Assembly (NCBI GenBank): GCA_963277665.1
Contig: OY728131.1
Coordinates: forward strand, 1,395,648,688-1,395,712,687
DNA: 64,000 bases
Origin: Viscum album
Taxonomy: Eukaryota; Streptophyta; Magnoliopsida; Santalales; Viscaceae
Reading direction: 5' to 3'
Shown: positions 46,763-59,647 of the stretch, piece after piece
Position numbering within the stretch: the first letter of the stretch is position 1
How the letters are laid out: every line of letters begins with the position of its first letter
The notes under the pieces: generated by a model
Told to the model about the DNA's origin: nothing
The model's input: only the letters and a program-made list of their open reading frames with translations
Databases searched by the model: none
Position numbers and translations under genes: made by a program

Positions 46763-47095
46763 TCCTGTATAATTATTTTTTCATATATATAAAATAATTC
46801 TATTACACCCATCCTTAATACAATCCATGTAACGTTTGAATGAACCAAATCACTTCGTGAAGCGGTTGTCAGTCGTGCACACGAACGATGTTATCACAAT
46901 TTCAAAAAATGTAAATCATGAAGTTATGTGTTATATAATAATTAAATAAGTATAAATAAATCATAAATATCATATATTTAACATATATAAATATAATTTA
47001 AATCAATATTATGAACTTTGAGAGGTTGTAATGGAAAAATGAATGACGTCTGTTCATGAGCCAGTAATCCACCGTACAGACAAACGATGAATCCA
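46634..47095 (-). repeat. Three hairpin modules in 3' LTR of D
   Basis: Modules at 46634-46705 (core GGAGATAGTCGGTCGTACGT), 46838-46900 (CACTTCGTG pairing with CACACGAACGATG) and 47037-47095 (core CAGTAATCCACCGTACAG). Arms are more decayed than in E and C. Confidence 0.7.
46729..46759. repeat. (AT)n microsatellite in LTR of D
   Basis: About 15 AT units between hairpin modules 1 and 2. Equivalent tracts lie at 55090-55111 and 61378-61392 in the LTRs of C, at the same place, so the tract is an old part of this LTR. Confidence 0.85.
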
Positions 47096-49001
47096 TAGCC
47101 CATTTTATGGATGTGTGTGTTATTTTAGATCATAAAATTAATAAAAACATATTATTATATTCAATATAATTTTTTATTATATAATTTTTATATAAAAATA
47201 TTTTATGGTGGTTGAGGAATAAATAAAACAAAAAACGTTCGTTAATGAATGTTACCTATTCATTGGGTATCTCCTTTTGGTCTACACAAAAACACTTCTT
47301 TTGATGGATTTATACTAAAATTGTGGCATAAAATGTGATATTATAGAAGTTGTTTAGTTATTATTTTCGGTTTTGGTCTATTTAAATGCATTTAGATGTG
47401 TGAATATGTGTGGAGAGTGAATGCCTTTTTATTTTGGAGGGGGGGTGTCGTCCTTGTAAACACAAAATGATATTCACTATTGTGATGTCTCCCTTAACAT
47501 AAGTGACTCCAAAATATAAAAATAATTGAGTTTAGTGTTTAATTGGTCTGTAAATGCCTTCATTTTAGAAAATAAATACATTTTCTCATGTAATTCCCTA
47601 TTATTTTAATTTAATCAATTGTATCTTTACAGTTTTCACAAATGTATATGTATCTTTTTATTTACTTAGGAAATATACCCATTAATATTACAAATAAAAA
47701 TGGATTTAAAAGATAATTTATATGAAAATATTTTAAATATTAATTATAATTCATTAAATATAAATCATATTTGTGTGTATGATAAATATTAATAAAAATG
47801 AATGTTATGCGCAAAATATCATTTTAACAATAATCATATTAATTAATTTTTCTTATTTTAACTAATGATTAGGATGAAAAATACTATTAACCATGTTAGA
47901 TAATATATATTATTATGATTCCTAATATTGAATCCATTTTTCAAAGCTGTATTCACATAAGTGTCATAATTTAATTTAAAATTAATCTTGCAGATGGGAT
48001 GATAGAGAGGGTTTTTAAAATGAAAATGTTCAAATGTTTACAAGATTTTTAAATCCAATTTCAACATTAAATTGATTAAAATTACCTAAATTATATAGTA
48101 TATTACTAATTTATCAAATTATACTTTTAAATAAATTTATAATATAATTTAACTTTTAAAATAATTCAACTGAAATTTTTTTTTCAATTTAAATTCAGTA
48201 CTTTTCACTATTCATTGAAAAATGAATCCTTTCAAAAAAATACATATGAATCACCCTAAGTTAATTTTGAATTTAATATTAAATAAGTATTCTTATTTTT
48301 TCAAAAATAACTTATAAAATTTTTAAAAAATATTTCTATAATATGTGCTCTATTAAAATATAGTAAAACTACCTTTCAGAAAAATACATATTTTTATACA
48401 TACAATTGTATATAATTTTATATATTTTCTAGAAAACATATAACATTATGTTAAAAAGTTTATTGAATATGTAATATTTATAAATTTCACTAAAATCATT
48501 TATCAATAGTTTTTCGTATACTATATTGAATGTAAAATGTTTTGGTGCATAAGAAATAGTTTTTCAATAAAAGGAATTTTGTTATTTTCAAATAGTTATT
48601 AGTTTCATTAATAATTATTTACTTACCAAAGAATTAAATTAAAAAAAGGATGAACCATTTTATCATTATATATTTTATCATTTTAATACTCTTAATTCCA
48701 ACAGTCAAGAGAAAACTATGATAATATTTTAATAATATAACTTGTTTTATTTAAAATCAGTGTTACAGGTAACAAAATATAAGCTTAGTGTTGCATGTAA
48801 TTCAATATAAAAATGTTATTATGTGTCAAAAACCTAAATCAGTCATTCATGTACAATAATATGAACTAATTATTTCATTTAGTGAAATGTTATCTTTGTT
48901 TTTCTAATAAATATGTCTTAACCTGGTGTAGCATACAGTGCAAGCCCTCAAAGAATTTTAATTTCGTCAAAAAATTAATTCATAAAAAACTGGTTTTTAC
49001 A

Positions 49002-51493
49002 TTATACCACACATAAAAAGAATTGATTTCATTGAATTCATATCATTCATTAGTAATTTATAAAATTTAATCTCCTTTCATAAAAACCCACATCGTAAAA
49101 AATAATAATAACACTTCCCTATAAAGGGAATTTTGGAATCAAAAAAACTACCCAATGTAACTTATTATCATGTTTCCATATAGTAGAAAATTGGGGGAAA
49201 GTGAAAAAATTGACATATATGAGAAAACAAACACTATGAAACTAAGGGAGAGTGATAAAAAACATTCTTAAGAAAATGTTAGTGATCATAAAACTATAAA
49301 CATAAGAGGCGTGAGAAAGGGAATTGATTTGACTAAGAAGTATGATAACATGATAAAATTTTATTTCATGAATTTTCTTCCAAAAGAATAAATAATTTCA
49401 TAAGTGTAATTCACCCTTTTCTTGAGCCTTAATTAATTTACACATTATATATTACTTTAATAAATAAATGATATTTTTTTTATTCCTATATCACTAATGG
49501 ATCCAAATATCCATACATATAATGATATGTCATTACTTCGATATTTATTTATCATCATAGAAATTTTTTTATGAAAATTAATACATAAATATTCTTATGT
49601 TATAATAATACATTAATCTCTTATGTCTTATTGAAATTTAAATTTAAACTATTCTATAAATGGTTAGCCTAATGAACCTTCCAAAATATTCAAATCCAAA
49701 TCTTTAGAAAGAAGATGGATAAATTTCTCAAAATGAACTTAAAATTAATCTCTTGTATACCAAAACGTATATCTTAATTTTCACTTACAAAAAATGTGAA
49801 TACATTCATCATTAATTCTATTCAAACATGGTAATAACCATACTTCCCATAAAACCTTAATAAAAACTAAAATTCATCCTTATTTCCAAAAGAGAATAAA
49901 AAATTACTAAATATAAGTGATTGATACCGCACTTTTTTAAACTCTATCAACGATAACATAAAATACTTTTTCAAATAATCCTTCATCAGTTCTGACTTCA
50001 TTGATACTGTCAAATTTAATTTTCCCAAATACATAATATCATTATCCAAACTAAACACAATTTCCCTAGTATTATGAAAATATTAAATTGTACTTTTTAA
50101 TAATCAGAATGTCACCTTTCCATTACATCACTTTTCTTGTATATAAATATAATTCAACAGATTCATTCAAATCTATAACAAAATATTGTATTGAAAAATC
50201 CATATATAATAAATAATTCATGAATCCAGATACATAAACACTTCAATCATCAAACTTTATTCTCAAAAAATTATCTAGGATTCATCATCTTATTCACTAA
50301 TACCCATATAATAAAATATGAAACAAGAATCATGTCTTAATATTCACAAAAATAAATTTAATCATGCTTGTTAACAAGACTATTAGAACAAAACATACAT
50401 TTCATATGTAATATGTGGTCTCTACATCACACTAAAATACCATTTGTCATAAATTATTTTTGATATCATTCTTGAGAGTTTTCCTTAATACATTGATTTG
50501 TGTCATTACCATAATTTCTACACATAAAACATTCAATTTTTTATAATATATTATGGATACCAATATTCCAATCCATTTCATTAACAAAATTATTCATTTT
50601 TATCAAATAATTAAATACTCTACGGCCTTCTTCACTACACAGTAGATATATTCTCAATCCATTGAGATATTACATTATGTTTTTATGCCTACCTCATGAA
50701 ATGTAGAAAGATGATTCATCATTCTTATATGTTCATTACCCCATGAAAATTCAAAAAAGTCAATCTTATTCTTATTTAATGTCTCAAAAATTCCACTGAC
50801 GTTCACATTATTAATCATAAATCAGGATAACTGATTATTAATAATCAAAATGTATCTCTCACAAGTCATCATCCAATTTATTTTCTCATAATCACTAAAT
50901 TTTTCATCGCATTAAATGTCAACAATATTATTTATGGTTCCAACCATCAAATAAAACTAGATTCATAGTGTGAAAAATATTTATCATAGTGGGGAAACTT
51001 ATAATAATTAAAAATCAATAATAGGATGTATAAATCATGAAATCAAAATATTTAATATATGATACCTTATATTTATCCTAGGATATTCATATTCATCTTA
51101 TATATGAATCCTTTATGACAATTTATAATTCATTTTTTGAATTTCCAATGTATATCCTCTGCAAGTTTCAAACCAAGAATGCAACAAGGATAGTTGTCAT
51201 GCACTAGTCCCCAATTGACTCTACATCAATACAATGTTTTTAGGATTATTACCCCTATGCATATCCATTCCCAATACACCTCCACATACAACATCTAGAC
51301 CATTATTTGTTGAAATGAAACCACATTTTTTATAATTTAACAAAATTCTGTGACATTTTACATTAATTAACTCATCCATACACTTATCCTTAGATTCAAC
51401 CCTAGATATATCCTTTGAAATATTCCTAGGGATATCCCTAAATTTTTCACATTCTAATATCAAAAGGTTGACTAAAAATTTCCTTTAATAGTA
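49002..51493 (-). pseudogene. gag: Internal region of element D with gag zinc-knuckle remnant
   Basis: On the minus strand the leader at 51493-51170 is followed by a decayed gag. At about 50486-50530 one frame reads CFMCRNYGNDTNQC, aligning with CLICREHGNYPTQC of element C, so both carried the same unusual second zinc knuckle. No RT, integrase or protease motif is readable. The left end (49002-49080) aligns with the PPT side of C, including the CCCACRTCGTAAAAAA block. The PBS, expected at 51484-51493, is lost. Confidence 0.6.
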
Positions 51494-52178
51494 ATGTAAG
51501 AGACACAAGATTCTCATATATGGATATTACATCACGTTGGATGATTATTTAGAACATTGTAAAATTAAATTACTAGGGATTGAAATAGATTAGTGTTTTT
51601 AGAAATGAGACACACAATATTAAAAACTAGTAAGAGATATTCAATGTTTCCCACAAATAAATTTCAATTCATTAGTCCTACTTGAAACAATTCATCATAA
51701 CCTCGGAATGGAATCATAATAAAGGGTGAGATCAGATAATTGGTAAGGTTAAGTAAAGGAGATATGCAAGCATAAAATTAAAATGAGGATATGAAACCAT
51801 GAGCATAACATTAGTAGTTTATACTCTTCCTATCAAAGATCATAATCATGATACATGAAATAAATATTGGTATTCATATGACATAAGTCATAAATAAATC
51901 AAATAGAATAATCTAAGTGGGAAAACATATGTATAAAAATGGAATTGTGGGAAATAAAAAACATGTAAAATGATTTCCATACATTTGATGGATTACTTCC
52001 AAGGACATAGATGAAGAATGGTTTCACTCCCCAAGCAATTTTAGATGTCTAGGTTCACTCCCAAAACCGTCATAGAGGAAAATGCCCCTTTTTGATCGAG
52101 GTTCACTTTCCATTCCATGAATTCATATCCCATGATATAAAATTCATTACCCAATAAATTGGAGTACTATCCGGGCAC

Positions 52179-52490
52179 ACCCATCATGTTATATATAATG
52201 GGATCTCGTGAAACTATCTATTCATCCCCATATTATAATCTTTAATGGGATTAAAGGACATTATCTAGTTGGCCCCATTGTATAAGCTGTAATGGGCTTA
52301 CCCAGTCTTATCTAGTCTTCCGCATTATATAAGCTATAAATGGATTACATGCTACTATCATAGATACCACATCATATAATATTTAATGGTCTTAACAGAT
52401 TCTATCTTGGCTACCACATAGTATAATGTATAAGAGGATTTCTCAATGCAATCTAGGTCACCCTATTGTATATGTTATGTCAAAGAACCA
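52179..52490 (-). repeat. 47-bp tandem array in 5' LTR of D
   Basis: Units start at 52179, 52226, 52273, 52320, 52367 and 52414, with a partial seventh. Each length is exactly 47 although the sequences have diverged to a third or more. B, C and E have one related block only (CATTGGAGAGCTATATCGGG-type at 30552 in E). Confidence 0.88.
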
Positions 52491-53352
52491 AAAAATTAAT
52501 ATTGTTTAAATAGGATGGATATCCTCATAAAAAAACAAAAAACCATTATTAATTCCAAGCCTGATTAACACAAACAAAAGAAATGGGTTTAACATTACTA
52601 TCATTGAAACATGATTTACCCATATAAAATAAATGGGTCTCGTAATAATATCTTTGGAACATGATTCACCTGTGGGAATGAAAGGGGTTCAATAAACATC
52701 ACACCATTAAAACATACACCATTCAGAGAAAGAATATGAATGGCATCCTTGCATCATATCTCCCATAAGACAATGGTAACTCAAATGTATGTCATCATAT
52801 GTGTAAAATAATTTTTAAAGGATTATTTATAAAATTTCTGGATTAAAATATCATTCTGTCTTTGATTTTTTTTTTCAAAACATAAACCATATATAAAAAA
52901 TCTTCTTTAAAAATGACCATGAAAACATATAAAGTATGTTTTTAAAATAATTTAATATGATTTTTAAAAAATAAAAAAATTCAAAAACTATTTTCTTGAA
53001 AGTTATTTTGAAATATCATTTGAAAATATTGTTTCATTTTTTTTGAAAAAAATGATTTGAATGACAAAAGAATTCTGACTGAATGGAAAAATAAATATGG
53101 ACTTTAGTAAAAACATATTCTGAATTATCTTATTTACCAAGGAGTGAAAAGAGGGTACCATTACATGAATATATCCAAAAATTTATAAGGTAATAAACTT
53201 CTTGAGAATTATTGAGTGGTAGATCATTATATTTCAACTTTGGATGAAATGTCATAAATTATTCCGATAAATGATGTGATTATAACATAAAACACTTACC
53301 AATTTGGTGTCCTTGAATCATAATATAGATGATGGAATAACATAAAATGAAT

Positions 53353-53357
53353 CATAT
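53353..53357. repeat. Target-site duplication of element C, left copy (CATAT)
   Basis: CATAT directly before the LTR start TGTAAAGACCCC; identical five bases at 63871-63875 directly after the LTR end GGTTGTTACA. Confidence 0.9.
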
Positions 53358-54991
53358 TGTAAAGACCCCAAACTTGACGTAAATGGATGTTACATTACTT
53401 TTGTGGAATACTTAATACATAACAAAAACAAACACACAAGGACTGTAATAGTTTATTGTCTTTGGAAACTTGGGACATAATCATCTAATCGTGGTGAAAG
53501 ATCTTCAACATCTCCTATAGAGATCTTCCCCTTTTGTTTTCATACCTAAAAACTTTCTTTATATCCTGGGGAAAAGAAAAAATATAATGGGTGAGCTCAA
53601 ATTCTCAGTAAGGGTATGTATGGAGAAAATAAAATAAACCCTATATATTTGAACTTCAAAAGATGAACATAAAGTCTACACATCAAAATCACGAGTTATG
53701 ACATAAATCTTGGTAGTACGTAAGGAATATGTCATAATGGAACATTAATCATTATAAAATAGCATGGGTATAAAACATTTAATTGTGGAAGAATATTAGG
53801 CACAAGATATGATTTCCATATTATCCAAGCCATTGCTGCCAAGACAATCTTAGTGGACAAAGTCCCTTTGTGAATCGACTTCACTCCTCGTTTTAGTCCT
53901 GTAACACTGAACCAGATTAACTTACCATTCCAGCCATGTCTATCTCATGCGATATAAATCTTTACCCAATACATTAGAGGGAGATATAGTTCCCACCTAT
54001 CTCATAATGAAATCATTATTACTTATTCCACAATATAAACATAAATCATTTATCATAACCCAATGAATAAAAAATGGTTTCACAAACATCATCCCATCAT
54101 AACATAATCCATACAAAAAATAACGGATATCTTTTCATCATAAGAAAAGTGAAACCATTTAAATCATAGAGAAATTATACTTGAAACTTACCCATATGAA
54201 ATAATTCCATCTTATATGGAAAATGTTTTAGATAGAACACTTGAAATGAATTCTTGAGAAAAATATCCTTTCTTCTTCAAAATCATTTTCTTTTCAAAAA
54301 ATTCCACAAAATTTTAAAAGAAAATGATTTTGTTGAAAATGGTTATTAAATTTTGTAGATTAAGCTTCATGAAAATAAGGCGTTATGAAACCTTAAAAAT
54401 CTGTTCATGCCGTATAATTTAAAAAAATTCTTCTTGTACTTTTCCCGGAAAAGTCAAAAAGTACATCGTATGGTAAACAAAAGAAACATTCCATCCATAC
54501 AATGTGGTAAAAGTTAAAAAGGGTAAAAATGACTTTAAAATAAATGGAAGAAAAGTAAAAATTTTATGAAAACATTTTGGGAACATATGGACGTGGATAA
54601 TAAACATAACCCTAGTAAATACTTCCGAATAACAATCTCGGATAAGAATGAGATTGGAATAATTATACATTACCTTATGTCCAATTTCTTCTGTATGTGT
54701 CCGAGACTCCAGTATAGTGGGTTTAAAAAAATTATTAACTTGTAACAGAACCATAATAATATTTATGATATCATATATGATTCAATTTTGACTTTATATT
54801 ATCCATTCATTTGTCAATTCCATGTTAATGCAGCGTTTTGGGTAAAATCGTTTCATTTATCATCCGTGTATTGAATTGTAATTATTATTATGATTACATA
54901 GATCATGATTACTTAATTCCAGAATATCAAACATGATTTATATATAATATATATTTGGAATATACATATATATAATATATTGATAAATGAA

Positions 54992-55453
54992 AAGAAATAC
55001 ATCGTTCATGGAGATGGTAGGCCGTACGTACGCATGAACGCTGTTTTTTGTTTCCTTATTGAATTGAATGGAGTTAAGTAGATGACATACATATATATAT
55101 ATATATATATACATAAATATAGTAGCACAATTTTGTCATATATTTCATGATTACGTATTATATATATTTTATAATCATTCTTGAATTGTTAACATAGAGA
55201 ATGAATCTCATCGCGTCGTGGAGTTGGTAATCCGTACGTACGAACGGGCGATGAAATCGTTCCCATAATTATTGAATTGAATTGGAGTGGATGATATAAT
55301 ATCTCATAATCATTATGATGTTATAATAACCATATAAAGTTATTCTTTTCACCATTATACCCATCCATGTAAGGTGGTGGTGGGAAAAGTGATTACACTA
55401 CGGTGTGGAGACGGAATTCCTTAAGTACGCACGCGCGGTGATTTCATTCTCCG
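54992..55453 (-). repeat. Three hairpin modules in 3' LTR of C
   Basis: Module 1, 54992-55056: CGTTCATG pairs with CATGAACG around GAGATGGTAGGCCGTACGTA. Module 2, 55197-55264: TCTCATCGC pairs with GCGATGAAAT around GAGTTGGTAATCCGTACGTA. Module 3, 55388-55453: weaker pairing of ACGGTGTG with CACGCGCGGT around GAGACGGAATTCCTTAAGTA. The core stays the same while arms differ. Confidence 0.85.
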
Positions 55454-55776
55454 TAGGAAGGATAGAAGGTGAAATATGTTTGTTTCATATTTATAATAAC
55501 ATATTATTATATTAGTGATACTTATTTTATTACTTCATAATGAATCAACTAATGAATAGGAATTAGAAGAATAAATAATTTTGAAAGAATCGGTAATGGA
55601 TATTACCTCTTCTTCGACATGCCTCTTTGAAACCTCCTCTTAGTGCACTGAAATTGGTCTTTTAAGAAGACCAGGAACTCTAGTATGTTTCTAGTGAAGT
55701 TGATAAGGGAGATAATCAGAGTTTTTCTGATCTTTAAGGCTCAAATGTGTGTGAAGTGGAGAGGGAAGGAGGTTCC

Positions 55777-55784
55777 ATTATATA
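55777..55784 (-). promoter_or_regulatory. TATA box of left LTR of C
   Basis: Minus strand TATATAAT in CTTCTATATAATGGAACC, matching the place of TATAAAAGG in B and E. About 330 bases upstream of module 3 in the direction of transcription. Confidence 0.6.
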
Positions 55785-57582
55785 GAAGAGGATAGGGGCA
55801 CTTTTGGAAACCATAAAAATATTAATTAATAATAAAATGAATCCCCACTTAAAAACCACCAAAAAAGACTCAATTAGAATTTGATATGAGATATGGTTAT
55901 AATCTCATCAATCAATAAAATTTATACATGTTTTATGTTTTTTTAAACCTAATCAACTTGATTTATCATTATTTAATCTATTTAATTTTATTTGTGGTAA
56001 TAAAATTCATAATTTAAAATTGTTATAAATACATACATAAATGTTGTAATCTTCCCATAATTGGATACTTTATAAACTTTTATACCATATAATCTTCAAT
56101 TTGATGTTTTTAAATATTTTTGCGATTTTTAAATAGTTTAATAATATGTTATTTTTATAAAATATCAATAGTGTCAATTTTGTCACTATTCATTATTTGA
56201 ATTTAAATAAAAACCACACAAAAGATTTGTTCGATAAAAAATATATAAAATATTCCTAACATGTCATATTCATCAAAAAAATTAATGGGGAACATTAATT
56301 TGTTCATATATTATTTATTTTAATATTATTTAAACCATTTATTTGATATTTCAATCAGTAAAATAATTTCAATATCACTATTGTGTCACCTTTAATGATA
56401 ATTATGTAATCCCTAAAAAATAAAAAAAAAATCAACATGATGTAGATAATGTTTTTAGATTTTTGGATACTATTCATGTTCTAATATTCATGAATTTTAT
56501 CACTAAATTAAAATTATTATACTTATAAGATTTAAGAGGGTGACATGTTGTCACATTCGTTGGTTTTAATAATAATTAAATTATTTTCATGGTCAAAAGT
56601 CCATAAAATGAAACTAATCCGACCCTTAGGTGATATGGGTCTACTTATAGTCATCCAATATAATTTTTGTATGTGTTACGGTAATTTTATAATCTTAGTT
56701 TTACCCTTAATTACCAGATTTTTAAATAAAATTTACCATAGTTACTATTGATAATATCAAAAAAATAAAAGCAACCTATTACCATAATTTGGACTCACAA
56801 AATCCAAATATGGAATCTATTTTTCAAAATTCAAAACACATATGTTGCAGTAATTAAATTAAAATTTATCTCGTTGTTTAGAAAATGGGTTTTAAAAGAT
56901 AAAATATTGCCAAAGATTGAAATGTTTTTACCAGTGAATTCAATGTAAAATTAATGGTAATGACATAAATTATATTAAATGGTAAAAATATAATCAATTT
57001 ATACTTTAAAACGATTAAATATTATAATTTAACCATATAAATTATTGCGATGAAATATGTTGTTTTTAATTAAAATATATCGTGTTTTTACTATCCATTA
57101 AAATATGAAAGTTATCAGAATAATATGAACAATTTATGAAAAGTAAATTTTTATATCATGATTCCAAAAAAGAATTTTATTTTTTCAAATTGAACTTATA
57201 AACATGTCAAAAACTATATTTAACGTGGGTGCACCATCAAAATACGGCAAAACTGCATTTTTTTTAAAATTATTATTTTACACGAAATATATATTATGTT
57301 CCCATACCATGTTCTAGAAAATGTGTAAGATGAATAGTAATGTTATAAAATTCAAGATTTAGTTAATACTATTCCTAATGGCTAGTCCATTATAATAATA
57401 TATCGTTGTTTAGTAAAACCCAGTATTGCGTACTACACACGCTATCAGGGAAGGTTGCGATTGCGTGTAATGCAAGCCAAGTCAGGGATGCGTGTAGTGC
57501 AAGATCCTTTTGGTATATCATACAACACAAGACATCAATGTAATTAAAAATAATAATTCTCATAAAATTTCAGGTTGTTACA

Positions 57583-57599
57583 TTCTACACCCCTTAAAA
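57583..57599 (-). promoter_or_regulatory. Polypurine tract of element C
   Basis: Minus strand TTTTAAGGGGTGTAGAA, then the LTR start TGTAACAACC. Just upstream the minus strand has CGAATTTCGACGGAGAAATT, a block commonly found before the PPT of Del/Tekay-type elements (family knowledge). Confidence 0.85.
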
Positions 57600-59636
57600 T
57601 GAATTTCTCCGTCGAAATTCGTCGGGGTTATAAATGGTTTACCACTTGAAAGTTTCTTTCATAGAATCCCACGTCGTAAAAAAGAGAAAATATGGATATG
57701 GAAGAGAAAACCAACCGTCATGATCTGTTGGAGAGTGGTGGAGAACATGGCTATGAAAAATACAACAATCACAAAGCCATAAATTTGTGATGATCTAATG
57801 TACCATGTGATTAATCGGATATAAGAGCACTAGGAAAACATTTTTGGTTTTCAATATCATTTCCCTAAAGTTGAAAATTTTGAATTAGAAGAAATACTTA
57901 CTTGATTTTGGTACAATCTAGCTATTGTTAGTGACTTGAACAATTTCCACTTCATCTCTTAAAGAAATAAAGTTGAATTTGTCTTCCATTAAGTGTTAGC
58001 AGAACATACGATAGAATGATAGTTCATTCCATCAGTCTCAAACAGAAGGTTAAAAAAAGTTATATACATAAGTGAATCTATTGTCATATTTGTCATATAT
58101 GGTTTCTAAAATGGGCTTATAATTCATCTATCATATCACATAACACAATAAACTAGTTTTTACTAACCAGGGACTTCTGGTAGGCCAGTGGTAGGCGATG
58201 AAGTCCAGTCGTACTTCATTTGTGGGTTCGATTCCCGCAACCATGTCTGACGCGATGGGTTGTCTCATGTCCTGCAGGTTGTCCCTTTTTCTAAAACTAC
58301 ATTATTATTAAATTCCTAAAATAATATAAAAAAATGTTCTAGACCTAAACAATACTATCTTATTTCTAACTTAATTCATTCTAAACATTAGGCTTATCCA
58401 AAATACATCAGTCCATGCCTATTGTATAAAGAAAATGATTACTTGAACGGTCACATAACAAGCACTTGAATACCATCATTTATCACCCATATATCATAAG
58501 ATATATCTTGTTGGTCACATTCAAAACATGTGAATACCTTAATAATGTATTCTCTTGAAAAAATGAATACCCATTGAACCTCATTGAAAACATGAATGTT
58601 GTCAAAAGTTTACTCTTTCCACATACCAAAATCCCAAAAATTCTATATACACAAACCATGATATCACATAGTCTTCATATCAATCATAGGCTCATGAATA
58701 CTATCAAACAATTTATTTTCAATTTATCCCTTCATTATGCACATATCATCTGCTTTCAAAAATATTTGAATCACTTTTCATGATTACTGGTACCATATTC
58801 TTATAGAAACCCACAATGGACCAATACACAGATATTTCAATATACTATCAAAGTACCTCAACAATATTATTATCGAATTCCAATACATAGGACCTTTAAT
58901 CCATCCTCTTCAGTGATTGGCATGGAATAGGTCCTTCCTTTATTTACAAGTAACTTATTCGGTCATGGCATTGAGTGGGGTAATTCCCATGTTCTCTGCA
59001 GATAAGACATTGGACTCCATAATAGTCTGTCACTCTATGACCCTTTTCTCCACATAGATAACATCTTCTCATCTATTTTAGGTATTCCTCAGGGTTCTTC
59101 TTCCCTTATTTAGAAATATCAATATTCCTTTCTCTATGCTCTCACCATGTGAACATGCATAAAATTCCATCTTCCTCTTATTTGATGACTTAGGAATACA
59201 ACTAAAGTTCACCTTATTAGTCATATATCGCGATGACTAATTCAGAATAATCAAAAAATATTTATTTCTAGGAATTACTCAATTTTGATTCTCATATTCA
59301 CAAATATTTCCATTGGATTCAATGTTGACCCAATTTCTTCTGGTTCACTCAATTGACTGAAACCAAAAAACCACGGTGTACAAAACCATTAAAATAACAA
59401 GGATTCACATAATCATAAAAAGTCACTTATGGGATGTATAACTTATCACACATTATGTAATCCATGAAACACTAGGTTTACCCTAGGTTATTCATGATCA
59501 TCAAAATAATTCTAGGTTTGTAACCTATAGTTATACTAAACCTTAGGGACATCCCTTGACATACCTTAGAAATATCTGTAGGAATCTCACTAAAGTCCTC
59601 ACATCCTAGTTTCCAAAGGTTGACTAAACCTTTCCA
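57600..59636 (-). pseudogene. gag: Internal region of element C with gag-like zinc knuckles
   Basis: At 59063-58969 one minus frame reads CYLCGEKGHRVTDYYG, a CX2CX4HX4C knuckle with the last Cys as Tyr, followed by CLICREHGNYPTQC, a second shorter knuckle. A CCHC nucleocapsid fits Gag and nothing of pol is readable in either direction. The order, long knuckle first and short one second, is the reverse of element B. Upstream, 59560-59070, must be the body of gag but is full of stops. The part 57600-58160 is non-coding. The same knuckle exists in D at about 50486-50530. Confidence 0.65.
58168..58292 (+). mobile_element. tRNA-like SINE candidate inside element C
   Basis: An A-box-like CTGGTAGGCCAGTGGTAGG (58177-58195) and a near-perfect B box GGGTTCGATTCCC (58223-58235) with pol III spacing; TTTTT at about 58286 could end transcription. 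The GC content is much above the surroundings, which points to a separate insertion. It does not fold as a whole tRNA and lacks a proper acceptor stem, so a SINE head is more likely than a tRNA gene. AAACTA-like bases on both sides (58150, 58295) may be a target duplication. B-box and A-box are seen; the class is inferred. Confidence 0.6.
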
Positions 59637-59645
59637 CTGATACCA
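59637..59645 (-). promoter_or_regulatory. Primer-binding site of element C
   Basis: Minus strand TGGTATCAG, matching the start of the Met-tRNA site, two bases from the LTR end. Confirms the minus orientation. Confidence 0.82.
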
Positions 59646-59647
59646 TC

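Larger units (their letters stand above)
44113..49001 (-). repeat. 3' LTR of element D (about 4.9 kb)
   Basis: Left edge TGTAAGTATAGGGTCC (decayed TGTAAAGACCC), right edge GGTTTTTACA. Includes a GGGTGAGCTGAGATTATC block at 44350, a 47-bp tandem array at 44804-45110, hairpin modules at 46634-47095 and an AT microsatellite at about 46729-46759. The TATA region near 47425 is decayed. Confidence 0.78.
51494..53357 (-). repeat. 5' LTR of element D, first part
   Basis: Starts TGTAAGAGACAC. A GGGTGAGATCAGATAATTGG block near 51725, the 47-bp array at 52179-52490, and AT-rich U5 follow the 3' LTR in order. It breaks at 53357, at CATAT, where C is inserted, and resumes at 63871. Confidence 0.8.
53358..57582 (-). 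repeat. 3' LTR of element C (4225 bp)
   Basis: TGTAAAGACCCC at the left, CAGGTTGTTACA at the right edge. Aligns throughout with 59648-63870. Includes the GGGTGAGCTCAAATTCTCAG block near 53591, a splice-donor-like CATTACCTTATG near 54668, hairpin modules 54992-55453, TATA at 55777-55784 and, near the right edge, the GCGTACTACACACGC block at 57427. The 111-codon minus frame at 54419-54754 is a chance frame in U5. Confidence 0.93.

Noticed and set aside
54419..54754. 111-codon minus-strand frame
   Set aside because: It is in U5 of the C LTR; the homologous part at 60700-61040 is broken and no domain is visible.
58168..58240. Functional tRNA gene
   Set aside because: B box is excellent, but a 7-bp acceptor stem and a plausible anticodon arm cannot be formed; a SINE head fits better.
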